Origin: Daldinia sp. FL1419
Lineage: Eukaryota > Ascomycota > Sordariomycetes > Xylariales > Hypoxylaceae
Reading direction: 5' to 3'
Assembly: GCA_025201765.1 (NCBI GenBank)
Contig: MU623454.1
Location: forward strand, 58,378 to 122,377
DNA: 64,000 nucleotides
In this document: in pieces, positions 11,601-22,959 of the stretch
How positions within the stretch are numbered: position 1 is the first letter of the stretch
Layout: each line of letters begins with the position of its first letter
Notes under the pieces: generated by a model
What the model saw: only the letters and a program-made list of their open reading frames with translations
Databases searched by the model: none
What the model was told of the DNA's origin: nothing
Position numbers and translations under genes: made by a program

Positions 11601-12903
11601 CTAAGCGTCTGGGTCGCTCGAAAGTCTGCCTTCGTCATAATCCACGCCGACTAGTAACCGGTCCATCATATCGATATAGAGGTCTCTGGCCCAACATATG
11701 GTGACCATAATTGCTAAGGCGTTCCATTGGTGCTGGTTATCTTCGGACAGATTTAACTGGCACGGGATATGACAAACGGCGTCCGGATTCTGGGCGTTCA
11801 TCGTGATGATAAACACGATATGCTTGAAAATGACGAAGCTAAAAAGCACGGGGGCTTCTGGTCGTGATTCTTCAGGGGCGAGGGCTAATTTATCTCGCCA
11901 CCATGTAGCTAACTTCTTCATTTCGGCTTGGATAATTACGTCCATGTCCGACTTATTTTCATCATTCATCTCCAAAATCACAATGTTAGGTTCGAAGTCA
12001 CGGCGGTATTTTCTGATGTCTCCGTCGGTCACCGCCCACCTCAAGGCTTGCGAGAGTGTTTGATTAATATGATCGATAAGTCTGCGCCCATATCTACGTT
12101 TATATTGTTCGTCGGGATGCGACCTTTGAGCCCTACGGAGATCGCGGATTCGGCCGTGAATATCCATTAGCTTGCGCAGCGCCGTAGCACCTAGGAAGTA
12201 TGAGCACCGGTAGCGGAGTTGACAGTATCATTCCTCACATACCTTGATATTCAAGTCTCTCTGTGCGCGCGTATATCCTTGGCCGAGAACTCACTGAATG
12301 TGTCTGAATGTAGAACAGGCCATCGGGTAAAGGGACTCCTCGGAAATGCATTCTCCAGGTTGTCGGCATTAAGGTATATTCATCTCGCGCCTTCAGAACC
12401 TGGTTGAGGAAAACTTGTTCGTAGCGCCGTCCCTCCTTCGGATCGGGATACTGAGCTGTCTCTGCGCTGATAATGGAAGATTCGGCTGCATCGCTCCGAT
12501 CAGGCGTGTCACTCGGTGATTCATCTACCTCTATTGTTTCCTGTATAGTGTTTCTTAGATAGTCCAATGTGCCGTTCGCGGAATCTGCTAGAAGCCCGCT
12601 CTCTTCGTTGTCTGTTTTCTTACTGTCACTTGCCTCAATCGAGTCCCAGATGTCGTCCTCGTCCATCTCCTCATTTTTATCGGTCAGCCTACTATCTCGA
12701 ATCCCTGTAGCAAGAGACTCAATCGCATTGTCTTTGCTTATGGTGTAGGTCGAACCCCCGCATAATTTCTCTTTGTTCGAGACGGGTTTAGTAATACGAC
12801 CACGAATAACCTTGTCTATTTGTGCATTGCCATGTGCTTTGTTACTACTAATAGAGCTTTCTTTAGGTGCTTTGCGTGAGTACCAGCTGTGGAACCTAGC
12901 CAT
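11601..12903 (-). CDS. Hypothetical fungal protein (two exons)
   Basis: Exons 12903-12243 and 12190-11601 are joined by a 52-nt GT-AG intron (GTATGT donor, CCTAG acceptor) and give 416 residues. I do not recognise the family. The N-terminal half is polar and acidic (residues about 70-170 rich in Asp, Glu and Ser), as expected for a disordered region. The C-terminal half looks folded: WRMHFRGVPLPDGLFYIQ, then an Arg-rich helical stretch (RIRDLRRAQRSHPDEQYKRRYG), then a hydrophobic patch FSFVIFKHIVFIITMNAQ and ICWARDLYIDMMDRLLVGVD. No signal peptide or catalytic motif is visible. Protein-like composition on both sides of a phase-keeping intron supports a real gene; the function is unknown. Confidence 0.75.
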
Positions 12904-14291
12904 GCTGATGATCTGCAGCGAGCTTCTGCGAAGCCGTGTTAAATCAACAAGAGAATGTGGTGGGTTGCGTAAATTGTGAATGGAACCACCTTGGCCGGTA
13001 GAACCGGTACGGCATTGAGCCGTGTTAGCCAGGCCCCGTACTCTAAGTTTCTCGCAAGATAGAATTTAGGATTAGAACAGTGACATTATAAGCTTCTTTG
13101 ACGAAATCAGATTGGGTAACGCTGATAATCGGCCAACGAGGGTTCACCAAGCATGTATTGTCTCACACATGATATGAATACCGTTTCTGGTTGATTTAGA
13201 GGTTCTAAATTATGATAATAATTGTAGCAACGAATAGTAAGGAGTTAGGTGTGAAATGTGAGGTATGAGAATATCACTTGGCCGTTTTCAGGCAATTTGG
13301 CTGACTGGTAAGCCCACCCCGGTGGAATATTTGTATTTCTTGTTTGCAGTAGTAGGTAATTGGTGATTTCGGAAAATGTAATAAAAAATTCACATTTGTT
13401 TCAGTTTCCCATTCGATACCTCTTGCCTGAGGTAGGTACACACTTAGATCAAATGGATGGAAGCCATGACACGTGTTTGTGAGTGGCTTGTGGAAGGGAC
13501 CTAGGAGGTAGATAAGTAGTGGTACCCGTCAAACGGAATTTAGGTAGTATAAGATAGGTACAAGTGAGGTTTGCACAACATGTACTTAAGCTTTGAAGCC
13601 GATGCGCTAGTCCTGGATTAGTATGATGTATTTCGTTTCTTGAGAATAGGCCCAATTAAAAAAAGGAGGCTACTCTTACGTAAGTATTTATCTGAGTACC
13701 CAGGGTACCTTAGGAGGTAGGTATACGGGTGCAAAAGTACCTTTTTTTTTTCTATTTTTTTTTCTAGGCATCCAGGCACCTATGATGTTATGTGCCACCT
13801 ACACTCGAAGCTCCCTAGTTCCCTGCTGAAGCTCTGCGCAACTGACAGCTGGAATTCAACTGTTCGCCTGCCCTTTTCGAAATTTTGACTGCGAGACCGC
13901 GACACACGCGCCGCCCAACTCAGAACTGCTAAACCCAATGCCATATTCAAAGATCATTTCATTTCACCCACATCGTACACTCGCACCTCCCTTCAACTTA
14001 TCTTTAGCCACGTACTAAATTTAAAGAGCCGTACTACTTAGAGACGCTTAATCCGAATTTTAACAACGCCATTGAATATTAATTCAACCTTTATTGATTT
14101 TTGCATCTCTGTACCATTTTTGTTCGCAACCACTCTTAATTTATTTTTTTCATCCTTCCTCGTCCTACCTTATCGGCTCCTAAACCTGTATGCAGATACG
14201 TCAAGTTTATAACTCCCAACTGCATTCTGTTTCTATGAACACTCTCGCATAGGCAATGTGCAAATTTTCGTAGTCCTATTTTATTATCAAT
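12904..14291. other. Divergent intergenic region with long AT-rich leader
   Basis: About 1.4 kb lies between divergent starts. The right half (13880-14290) is pyrimidine-rich and resembles a fungal 5' leader for the SAP-domain gene. GGTACCTTAGGAGGTAGGTA-type motifs occur near 13700-13730 with T tracts at 13743-13764. The antisense ORF at 13449-13655 is not convincing. Confidence 0.55.
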
Positions 14292-16232
14292 ATGGCTACA
14301 GATTGGAACAAGCTCAAGGTCGTCGACCTGAAATCAGCATTGAAGCGTCTCGGTTTGCCGCAAAATGGTCTTAAGGCGGACTTGGTAGCACGCCTAGAAG
14401 CTGCAGATTCTGAAAGAGCTGCTTCCCAAACTTCGGATGAAACTCCCGAGGCTCCTGAGGAAACCGAGCCTGCTAATGGGGAGGCACAGTCGTCCGAGGT
14501 AGCCCCTGAAGCAACGGAAGCTCCAGAAGAAGCCTCAGAGTCAAGTCCTCCCGATGAAACCTCCGAGTTGTCCTCCAAGCAATCTCCTAAGCAGTCCGAA
14601 CCCGAACTCGAAACTGAACCTGCACCTGCGCAGGAAGTATCCGTACCCATCGTTACCGAGACGCAAGTCGCTCAAGCATCCTCGGCTAGTGAAACGCCGC
14701 TACAGAGTACCGAACTAATGCAGGATTCACAAAAGCGAAAGCGAAGATCTCTGAGCCCTGCGCCATCCGCCGAAGAAGTAGTACGTAAGAGAGCCAGGCA
14801 GGAGAGTCGAGACAGCCAGGAAGAAAACGTCACAAGCCCGAACCGAGGGGTGGTCGATGCAGTAGCAGAACCCCGAGAAGAACAGAAAGAGGATGTAACC
14901 CAGGCGCCCCCTGACATCGACATGGAAGATGCTAGGGATGAAGCACCGATTGATCGTGAAGAGAATAATGGTGCCGTTCAATCGATATTGGCAGATGATG
15001 CTAACTCTGATGGTCAAAATGGGCACGCTTCAGAAGTGGTAATAAACAACGCCCAGGCAACCTTTGAAGAATCCCCTGAAGATGAACATTCTCGAGAACG
15101 TTACACCGTGCATCACGCCGAGATAGAACGAGACGTAGAACCGTCCATACACCCTGCAACCTCTGCATTGTACATTAAGAACTTCATGAGACCTCTTCGA
15201 CCGCAGACAGTCAAGGAACACTTATTAACCCTTGCTACGCCGATGGGTGCTCCCGTCGAAGATGATACCATCGTCGACTTTTACCTTGATACTATCAGAA
15301 CACACGCATTTGTATTGTTTAATACGATCTCATCCGCCTCAAGGGTACGTACCGCATTGCACAACCGCGTCTGGCCCGACGAAACCAACCGCAAGGCTTT
15401 GTGGGTTGACTTCATTCCGTCAGAGCGCTTCGCGGAGTGGGTTGATATCGAGCAGACATCTACCGGAGGCCGCGGCTCGACCAATCGTTACGAGGTCATG
15501 TATGACAACGACGAAGATGGTAACGTAATTGTCAAACTTGAAGAATTCGATGGTGTTGGCCCTACTACAAAGCAGCCTCCTTTAGCACCGGAACCCCAGC
15601 CCGAGCGCAAACCTTCTATTCCCACAGGCCCTTCTCGATCAGGAATTGAGGGCGCACCCACAGGCCCACGAGGTTTTAACTCGAACCGTGCACCCGCAGT
15701 CCATCCGAGTAGAGCGGGACGATTAGACCAACCCGGACTATCGACAGAGGCACGCCCTCGCGTTAAATATCAGCCTGTTTCAGAAGACCTAGCCAGACGA
15801 CGACTCGATACGATCGCAGCAGCCAAGACTAAGGATTTCGACCGAGACTTCGGCAAGGACTATAAGCGCTATTACTTCGAAAACGGTGACACGCTCGTCG
15901 ACAGGGGCCCGGAGATCTTCCTGGGTATTCGTCCACCGCACCGGGAGCGCCAACGCGAGCGCGACCAGAGACGCGAGCCAGGTTCTGGTCGCGAGCCAGG
16001 TGGCGAGCCTAGCCGCGAACCTGGGCCGGGCCGTGGTCGCCGAGGTGGTGGTAGACGACGAGGTGGTATGCCCATCTTCCACGGTGTTCCCCGAGGCGGC
16101 GACCGATTTCGACCTGGCGACGCATCCGGCCCCAGCGGACGCTCACGATACCCAGATGACCGAGGCAACCGCCGCGACTACGGCCGATACGCCGACGATA
16201 GGGCAAGTCGACGTAATAACAGTCGTTACTAA
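14292..16232 (+). CDS. SAP-domain nuclear protein with RRM-like domain and RGG tail (Acinus-like)
   Basis: A single exon of 646 residues. Residues about 5-40 (WNKLKVVDLKSALKRLGL followed by LKADLVARLE) form a SAP motif, a DNA/RNA-binding helix-extended loop-helix. A long acidic Glu/Pro/Ser-rich disordered region follows, with a basic KRKRRS patch near residue 150. An RRM-like fold lies at about 290-380 (SALYIKNFMRPLRPQTVKEHL, VDFYLDTIRTHAFVLFNT, KALWVDFIP). The C-terminus has a conserved block DRDFGKDYKRYYFENG and an Arg/Gly-rich tail. SAP plus a divergent RRM plus an RS/RG tail is the layout of Acinus, a component of the ASAP splicing/exon-junction complex, so a role in nuclear mRNA processing is likely but inferred. 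The absence of introns makes the model secure; the exact orthology is less so. Confidence 0.85.
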   Translation: MATDWNKLKVVDLKSALKRLGLPQNGLKADLVARLEAADSERAASQTSDETPEAPEETEPANGEAQSSEVAPEATEAPEEASESSPPDETSELSSKQSPKQSEPELETEPAPAQEVSVPIVTETQVAQASSASETPLQSTELMQDSQKRKRRSLSPAPSAEEVVRKRARQESRDSQEENVTSPNRGVVDAVAEPREEQKEDVTQAPPDIDMEDARDEAPIDREENNGAVQSILADDANSDGQNGHASEVVINNAQATFEESPEDEHSRERYTVHHAEIERDVEPSIHPATSALYIKNFMRPLRPQTVKEHLLTLATPMGAPVEDDTIVDFYLDTIRTHAFVLFNTISSASRVRTALHNRVWPDETNRKALWVDFIPSERFAEWVDIEQTSTGGRGSTNRYEVMYDNDEDGNVIVKLEEFDGVGPTTKQPPLAPEPQPERKPSIPTGPSRSGIEGAPTGPRGFNSNRAPAVHPSRAGRLDQPGLSTEARPRVKYQPVSEDLARRRLDTIAAAKTKDFDRDFGKDYKRYYFENGDTLVDRGPEIFLGIRPPHRERQRERDQRREPGSGREPGGEPSREPGPGRGRRGGGRRRGGMPIFHGVPRGGDRFRPGDASGPSGRSRYPDDRGNRRDYGRYADDRASRRNNSRY

Positions 16233-16958
16233 CATAAACTATCTTGAATAGCTAGAAAGACGGAACGGACAGATCGAATCGGGAACTCGAGGTGTGACGA
16301 CCAAGTGAGTTACGTGAGTTGTTACTGGTTTGCTAAAGTGCCTGTATATGAAATCAAACACAAACATAAAACATTCTTCCATGCATAACCCGCGTGCGCG
16401 CGCGAGAGAGATGGTATGAAGGTTCCTCCCCATATAAAGCATTTACGGAGTACAGAGAGAAAAAGCACATAGTTACGGAAGGAAAAACCAAGCATCGCAA
16501 AGGCACAAGAATTAGGAACGGACGGGAACGCATCGCCGCATTTGTATAAGGAGGGAGGGAAAGGAAAGAAAGGGATACCCAAAGTCCGAAGAAGCAAGCA
16601 AAGTTAGCATAGCAAAGCATAGCAGACAGAAGAACCCTATTGGCGAATGACAAACCCACGAAGCTACTACTATACGACAGACGTACAGACAGGCAAATGG
16701 ACGCCTAGCTAGATAGTGTAGGCAAATGCGCGAAACGCGTGCTAATAAAAGGACGTTTCATTCCGAGAAAAACGAAACCCGAATTTTAAAGCCCTTTGGC
16801 TTAATCTATTAATGTATTGATGCCCTCTCCTTTTATCGCTTTCGTAAGGCAAAGTTCCTAGCTACCTACCTAGGTTAGGTACCTAGGTAATTATTCGGGG
16901 GCATCATGACTGAACAGACAACGGTTCACTATCCTCAAATCATGAGCCAATACTCCTC
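16233..16958. other. Intergenic region downstream of the SAP gene
   Basis: This region holds the 3' UTR of the plus-strand SAP gene and the 3' side of a doubtful minus-strand ORF. A dense ACCTACCTAGG/TAGGTACCTAGGTAA motif cluster lies at 16861-16890. Antisense ORFs at 16239-16659 are shadows of low-complexity DNA. Confidence 0.5.
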
Positions 16959-17594
16959 TTAGGGTCTTGCCAACGACTCTCGTAGCCTAGAGCAAGGTCT
17001 GGTCGATGGGTTTTTTATTCGGTGGTCGTACACCGTGCCCGACTGGCGGGTTTGAGTCTTTTCTGTTTCGTAGAATATGCGGAGCGGGTCGCTCGAGATG
17101 CGGTCGTCTTCGCTTGGAAGGTCTTCTGTACGTATAAGCCCTCGGACGAATGATTCCGTATCGTAACATTCCGGGTGCTTAAGGCTGACAATGGTCGTGG
17201 ACAAGGTGTCCTCCACAATCCGCTTGGCCGTGACTGGGCCAAGAGTAGAGGGTACATTATCGTCTTGGTCTATATCTAAGAGAAGCCCTTGGTAATGTTG
17301 CTCGTGAATGACGGTACGGAAAGGATAAGGGTTCACGAGAGGAGGGAAGGGGTCCTCAAATTTGGCCACCCTTCTCAACTCGAAAGCCTCCTCCAGAACG
17401 GCATCCAAAAGGATAGCGAGAGTGGCTTTACCTGATGAGACGACACCAGAGATACCCAGGCCCGGTGCAGGCTCAGCTGGATCTGCACTCTATGCGATTG
17501 GCCCACCAACATCAACTCCTGTAGAGGAACCAGGGCTAACATAACTATTAGCATTGTCGTTCTGATTGTTAGAATCGATAATCGTGAAGTCCAT
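16959..17594 (-). CDS. Possible small gene with an in-frame TAG or a 51-nt intron
   Basis: Starting at the ATG at 17594, the frame runs 34 codons (MDFTIIDSNNQNDNANSYVS...), meets a single TAG at 17492-17490, and continues in the same frame for 177 codons to a stop at 16959. The downstream part looks like protein (SGKATLAILLDAVLEEAFEL, PPLVNPYPFRTVIHEQHYQG, LRIFYETEKTQTRQSG). One explanation is a phase-neutral intron from GTTAGC at 17540 to the TAG itself (51 nt), giving 194 residues; the branch site is weak. The other is a nonsense mutation in a decaying gene. I do not recognise a family. Its neighbours, the SAP gene and ARG2, give no functional hint. Confidence 0.35.
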
Positions 17595-18137
17595 GCCTAC
17601 TTGAAAGCCCCCTTCCATAGTCTCTTGATCTGTAAAGTCAGTTTTCCAATAAGATGTGTATGGAGCGGCAGTAATGCTTAAACGGCAGATTATTGAGGAC
17701 TCTTTAAATCAAGAGGAATATAATGTGTTCTCTCATAAAAAGAGGTAGTTAACCCAACCTCTACTTTCGTAAATAGAAGTAGGACGAGTTTTTACAATGA
17801 ATTTTTACTTAAGATTCTTAAAGATCCGAGATTGGATTAGCAAGTGTTAGGTTAATGTTGGGTTGAGGGTGTGCGGCACATGGGTATCTTAGGGTAAGTA
17901 TATACGTAGGAGGTACCTAGGTAGGCGTGCAAATATCGACGTGTAGTTCAAAGAAACAGCAGATTGTTCACAAATGTAAATGTCTTACATGTATGAACAG
18001 TTGAAATTACATTGTATATTGTTTCCTTCTTTCTTAGTTTCAAGGTACAATAAACTCCCCATATAACACAATCCCATCCTATCCGGTCCCTAATCAATCA
18101 AAATTCCCATGTATGCCTCTTATCGAAAACGGGCCTT
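17595..18137. other. Intergenic region downstream of the arginine CPSase gene
   Basis: AT-rich spacer holding the presumed 3' UTR of the CPSase gene on the right and the upstream side of the doubtful ORF on the left. A GTACCTAGGTAGG motif sits near 17913. No gene is seen. Confidence 0.5.
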
Positions 18138-19631
18138 CTAGGCAGCACTGGCTAGAGGCTCTGGCTGAACACCAACTCGTTCCTTGCTCAGAATATCAAG
18201 CATAAACTGAGAAGGTCTGTTGTCCTTGTACACGGTTTGACACGCCTTGAAGGCCATCACATCCTCGATATACTTGTCAAAAAGATAGGAGCTATCCATG
18301 GGGCCACCTCTAGCCTCAGGGTGGAACTGAGTTGAAAAGATTGGGCGGGAGACATGGCGCATACCTATAGAGTCATGTTAGTAACTCGTAGATAATTCTA
18401 ATACCATAATAAAACATACCTTCGTTACTACCGTCGTTAAGGTTAACGAAATATTCTTTCCATTCGTTACCTAGCGTGCTGGCGTCGACAGCATAACCAT
18501 GGTTCTGGCTAGTGATGTGGCACTGGCCGGTTGTCATGTCTAAGGCCGGGATGTTGTGGGCCCGGTTACCATACTTCAGCTTGATGGTTCGGGCTCCAGT
18601 AGCCAAAGCTAATAGCTGGTGGCCCAAGCAGATACCCATAATGGGCACTTGGGAAGTTTCCATCAGCACGTTGAGATTGTGTACGGTGGCCTGGCAATGG
18701 GTCGGGTCACCGGGGCCATTGGAAATGAATACACCATCGAAGTTGTCGGCAACTTTCTGAATCTTGAAGTCGTACGGGAACACTGTTACGCTAGCCCCTC
18801 GGCTTACCAAGCTTCGAAGGATGTTCTCCTTAACACCACAGTCGAGCAACGCGATATGATACTTAGGGTTGTGAGCTTCCACAACAAAGGGAGCCTTGGT
18901 GCTAACCCGCTTTACGAGATTGATTTGGCCCGGATCGACGAAGCTTTCGTCTTCATCCGCGTCGTACTCGTCGCCAACGGAGATTCTCGCCAGGGAGGAA
19001 CCCTGCTCTCGCAGGTAAGTGACAATAGCACGAGTATCGACTCCGGAGATGGCTGGAATACCTTCCCGGGCACACCAATCGCCCAGACTCTCTACTGCGG
19101 TCCAATGGCTATATTTCTCGGCGACGTCGGCGACAACAATGCCTGCGCACTGAATATGAGGGGATTCAAAATGCCTCAAAAGGTTCCACTGGTCACGTTC
19201 GTTAGAAGGAACGCCGTAGTTCCCAATCAATGGTTGAGTGAATACGAGAATTTGGCCGCGGTACGAGGGATCGGTCATCGACTCCGGATAACCGACAAGG
19301 GAAGTAGTAAAGACAGCCTCGCCGGAGATGTTAGAATTAGCTCCGAACGCTGTTCCGTGAAAAATAGGCCCATCCTTGTTCTTGGTTAGTACATGGTGGG
19401 TCGTTATGGTTTACTGTAGTGACGTACTCGGATAGTCAGTGTAGCCTCCATACCGGAGGCAGGTTTCGTGGCCCGAGATAAAGTTTGAGGCATCTGCCTA
19501 CCCTTGCTACCTTGGATAGCTTGGGCCGCAAAGTTGCCGGTGGTGGAGAGGAATCGGGCCCGCGCCGAGAGGCTAGCAGTACCGAATGCCGCAGGCTTCG
19601 CAGCCTTCAGGGCTAGTCGTGAGAACATCAT
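18138..19631 (-). CDS. arg-2: Arginine-specific carbamoyl-phosphate synthase, small (glutaminase) subunit, mitochondrial
   Basis: Three exons (19631-19428, 19374-18420, 18364-18138) give 461 residues, close to fungal ARG2/CPA1. The N-terminus MMFSRLALKAAKPAAFG is basic and hydroxylated without acids, fitting a mitochondrial presequence. The CPSase small-chain domain follows (GEAVFTTSLVGYPESMTDPS, GIPAISGVDTRAIVTYLRE), then a class I glutamine amidotransferase with the nucleophile in MGICLGHQLLALA (Cys near residue 317) and the His/Glu pair in STQFHPEA. It releases ammonia from glutamine for carbamoyl phosphate made by the large subunit, the first step of arginine synthesis. Intron 1 uses acceptor ACAAG ahead of GATGGG, with TACTAAC 13 nt upstream. 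Its leader carries the arginine attenuator uORF, so translation should fall when arginine is high. Confidence 0.97.
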
Positions 19632-19686
19632 GTTCTAAAGCAGTAAATCAAAGGTTCGAGCTAGAGAGATTATTCAATGGCCCCCC

Positions 19687-20016
19687 TTAAGCGGAGAGAG
19701 CCCGCCACAAGTGGTCTAAATAGATATATGTTAGTCTTTGAAAGCGGTGAGTCAGGTTCTTAAAGAAGTAGAACGGACCAGAGATATAATCCTGTGGTGA
19801 TACAGTTAGCAAAGGTAACGGTATAGACGATCATAAGAGAGCAGCAAACAGTCCTCGTGGAGATAATATGGAACGTGAAAGTAGGGATTGGGCAAAGAGA
19901 TGAGAGTGGATATTGTTTTCGCGAGTCGAATAAGGAGGAATAGTTGCAGGGTTAGAATGAGGTCATATTGTATAGAAACGTACCTGGGATGTGAAGACTG
20001 ACGAGCGCCCGTTCAT
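19687..20016 (-). CDS. Arginine attenuator peptide (AAP) upstream ORF, spliced from three exons
   Basis: In the ARG2 leader an ATG at 20016 opens a 24-codon ORF split by two introns: 20016-19984 (MNGRSSVFTSQ), 19791-19779 (DYI plus Ser and the first base of Asp), and 19715-19687 (the rest of Asp, then HLWRALSA and TAA). Introns are 192 and 63 nt with GT-AG ends; the second donor is a weak GTCCGT. Length, the Asp at position 12, the DHLWRAL core and the terminal Ala match the fungal attenuator peptide. In Neurospora that nascent peptide stalls ribosomes at its stop codon when arginine is abundant and lowers initiation at the main ORF. The stop lies 55 nt from the ARG2 ATG. The function here follows from the family and has not been tested. 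Confidence 0.93.
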
Positions 20017-21369
20017 AAGGGCAACTTGGATAATTCCAACCAGAAGAAGTAAAGGAAGTAAAAGTAAATTCAATTGGAGTAGAGGAGAATGTTCAAAAGA
20101 TCTAGGGAATACCGATTAGTTATAAGTTGGATGGGGGAGTACCGTTAGTTTTTTTTAATAAAAAAAAGAGGACCAGGGAAAGGAAGAAAAAAAAAAGGTG
20201 TTTTCATAGCGGGGGACTAAGAATTCAAGGTTGTGCGAATCTGACTGGTTTCCGAAATTCTCAAGCTAACCATGCAAGCCCCATACTTTACTACTTGATA
20301 GTCCAATTAGATCTTTTGTATTTCTGAGTTACACGCTGTGATACTGCTACCTTATCTACGCTGCAGTGGCTTATCCTAGTCTATTCGATGTTTGGGGCCC
20401 GCTAGGCGGAAGAGAGAAGGAAAAAAAAATATTATTACAGGCCGTTTTCGGCCTATCAACAACCTCGACGCTTCTGACGTATAGGTACCGGATGCTATCT
20501 TACAACAAGGAAAAAAAAAAGGACCAAAATAGCGTTGACTAACTTTAAATAGTGTGCCTGGTAGTTGCCTATGTGATGCGTTTAATTTACTCAATTAAAT
20601 CTCTACATAATTGATGTATAATAATTTCTTTTACTATGAGATATTCGTAATTTCTATCTTGATTATATGTACGTATACTAAGGTGGCGAGGTAGACTTCT
20701 CTCTCTAATCGTCAATAATATGTCAAAATTGCAACAGCACGAGAATACACATGGGATATTTTAGTAGTACACATTAGTCAAGTTCTATGCATCTCCAACC
20801 TCTTTCCCTCCTCCCTTAAGCCACACACATAAGATAAATTAACCATGTGCCTAATTCGTGTAGAAAAATAGTCCTTCACGATTGGTTCTATTGCCGTGCG
20901 AAGAAAACCCCCCCAACACCTTCGTCATATTGCTCTTACTAGTGCTCCGGCCAATAAGTTTAGCTCAACACTTGCAAACGCCATTTATGGAACTGCAAAC
21001 CTATTTTCCTCCTTACTTACCGAGAATCGGATAGCGACGACTATCCCAGTATGGTTACATACCTAGGTAGGTAGGTAGGTATACATATTACTAAATGAAA
21101 AGGGGATTCACACCCCTGTAGTATTAAATATGTGGATTTGAAGTATACATTATCTGAACGCCTAGTCTTGACTAAATGTCTTTTTGTATTGGCTCTATCA
21201 ACCTCGCGGTTTCATGGATCTCATGAGTAACCAAGTATTTCTCGGCAACTAGGTAGTTAGGTCCGCCGTGAGGATAGAATATCCGCTATATGTGCTTCCA
21301 GCTTCATCGTGGCCCGTACGAAAATTGGCTAGTCTTCAAGCAATGCTATATTCACTGGCTGTTCATTTA
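20017..21369. other. Intergenic region, ARG2 promoter side
   Basis: About 1.35 kb between the ARG2 leader and the 3' end of the ETF-beta gene. It should hold the ARG2 promoter and an ETF-beta 3' UTR. Several A or T homopolymers (20150-20200, 20419-20427, 20509-20520) and a TACCTAGGTAGGTAGGTAGG motif (21061-21080) are present. ORFs at 20127-20594 are low complexity and not convincing. Confidence 0.55.
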
Positions 21370-22310
21370 TTATATCGCTCCCAACTCCTTCAACTTGGAA
21401 ATCAAGCCATCCACATCCTCAACCTTGCCGCCTCCTTGTCTCGGCGGCGGTTCTGTGGTAAGAAAGTTAGCATAGGCCATGATAAAATAAAAACTAGAAT
21501 AAGATGTAAATTAGAAAAGCCGTACCCGTAACCTTAACAACCTTCAATCGCCTCTCATTCGCAATGCCTAAATCGCTCAAGCTCATCTTAACAAGTGGCT
21601 TCTTCTTCGCCTTCATGATATTCGGCAAGCTCGCGTAGCGGGGCTCGTTTAGACGCAAATCCGTCGTGATAATCATAGGCAACTTGGCGCGCACCGTTTC
21701 CACGCCACCATCAACCTCCTTCGTGACCTCGACGGTATCACCCTCGCCAAACGCGACACGGCTGGCCTGCGTAGCCTGGGGCCAACCCAACAAGCCCGCG
21801 AGCATCTGACCCGTCTGCGCCGCGTCGTCGTCGATGCTCTGCTTGCCTAGGATAACAAGGTTGCTCTTTTCCTTCTCGACGGTCGCCTTAAGCAGCTTCG
21901 CCACGTTCAGCGGTTCTAGGTCCTCGCCTTCTTTGACGTCCACGTGGATGCCCCGATCCGCACCCATTGCCATCGCCGTACGGAGTACGTCCGCCGCTTT
22001 CGCCGGCCCCGCCGATATCACGCAGATGTCTTCCACCCCACCCGGCGCAGACTTCTTCTCCCGGATTCGCACCGATTCCTCCACCGAGAGCTCGTCGAAC
22101 GGGTTCATCGAGTGCTTAACGCCAGCTGTTTCGACGCCCGTCTGCGCCTTATTGACACGGGGCTTGACCTGTGGTTAAGAAAAGACAATCGTTAGCTTAA
22201 CCCTCTCGTTCATTTTTACGGGTTAGTGTAGGAAGTGTAGAAGTAAAATTGATTCTTACCGCATAGTCAATCACCCGCTTTACGGGCACAAGAATGCGAA
22301 GTGCTGACAT
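21370..22310 (-). CDS. Electron transfer flavoprotein subunit beta (mitochondrial)
   Basis: Three exons (22310-22260, 22168-21526, 21452-21370) encode 258 residues, the normal ETF-beta length. The start MSALRILVPVKRVIDYAVK and the segment GVKHSMNPFDELSVEESVRI are diagnostic, followed by VLRTAMAMGADRGIHV and the core NLVILGKQSIDDDAAQTGQM (AMP/FAD-side loop). The recognition-loop region LRLNEPRYASLPNIMKAKKK is intact, as is the C-terminus EPPPRQGGGKVEDV. With the alpha subunit it collects electrons from matrix acyl-CoA and other dehydrogenases and passes them to ETF-ubiquinone oxidoreductase. Lack of a cleaved presequence is usual for this subunit. The last exon is short (83 nt) and was found by phase and conservation. 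Confidence 0.96.
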
Positions 22311-22959
22311 GGCGAATTCGCAGCTTTACTAGCTGTCGGCTATCTATATATATAAATAAATAAAAAAAGGCGAAGGGAAAAAAGGGAAAGTCTATGTGAG
22401 CTTATGTCTACTTGTCGGAATTCAATGCTTCGGCTAACCTTAATTGAAGCTCCGTTCAATGACGCAGGAAAATCCGCGACCGAGACCGGCGATAGCCGCG
22501 CTCCTACTGTTAAAAAACCTCGGTCAAAATATAGGTATCCAATAGGCCCCACGTGATGTATACTCGTAAAATATCCCCTATACCCCTGGAATAAATACTT
22601 TCCTATAAAGTAATAATAATAATAATGAATTTTAAATAATACAACATAATAAAGAATTAACAGATGATTACTATAGTTATATGGGATGCTTCCAAGTTGT
22701 ACCTGGGTAATCGTGCATAATATCTACCACCACCACTTAAACGCCGCTCCTCCATAAAAGAAATATTCTGCACCCTTTCATATTGATTCTAATACATAGA
22801 CTAATACATAGATGTATATACGCTACCCAGAACTCCGTTTGGTTTTACCTAATTGTACAGCATGGCATCGTGTCCGTCGTCTATAGGTATAATCGCACAC
22901 CCCGATACCTGTACAGCTTCATTTAGATCTGATATGAACTGATAGTCCCCTCTCGGCCA
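22311..22959. other. Intergenic region upstream of ETF-beta
   Basis: AT-rich 0.65-kb spacer between two minus-strand genes, holding the ETF-beta promoter and the ArfGAP 3' UTR. It shows TAATAATAATAATAATG at 22612-22626 and a nearby pair of ACTAATACATAGA words (22790-22812). No gene is seen. Confidence 0.55.
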
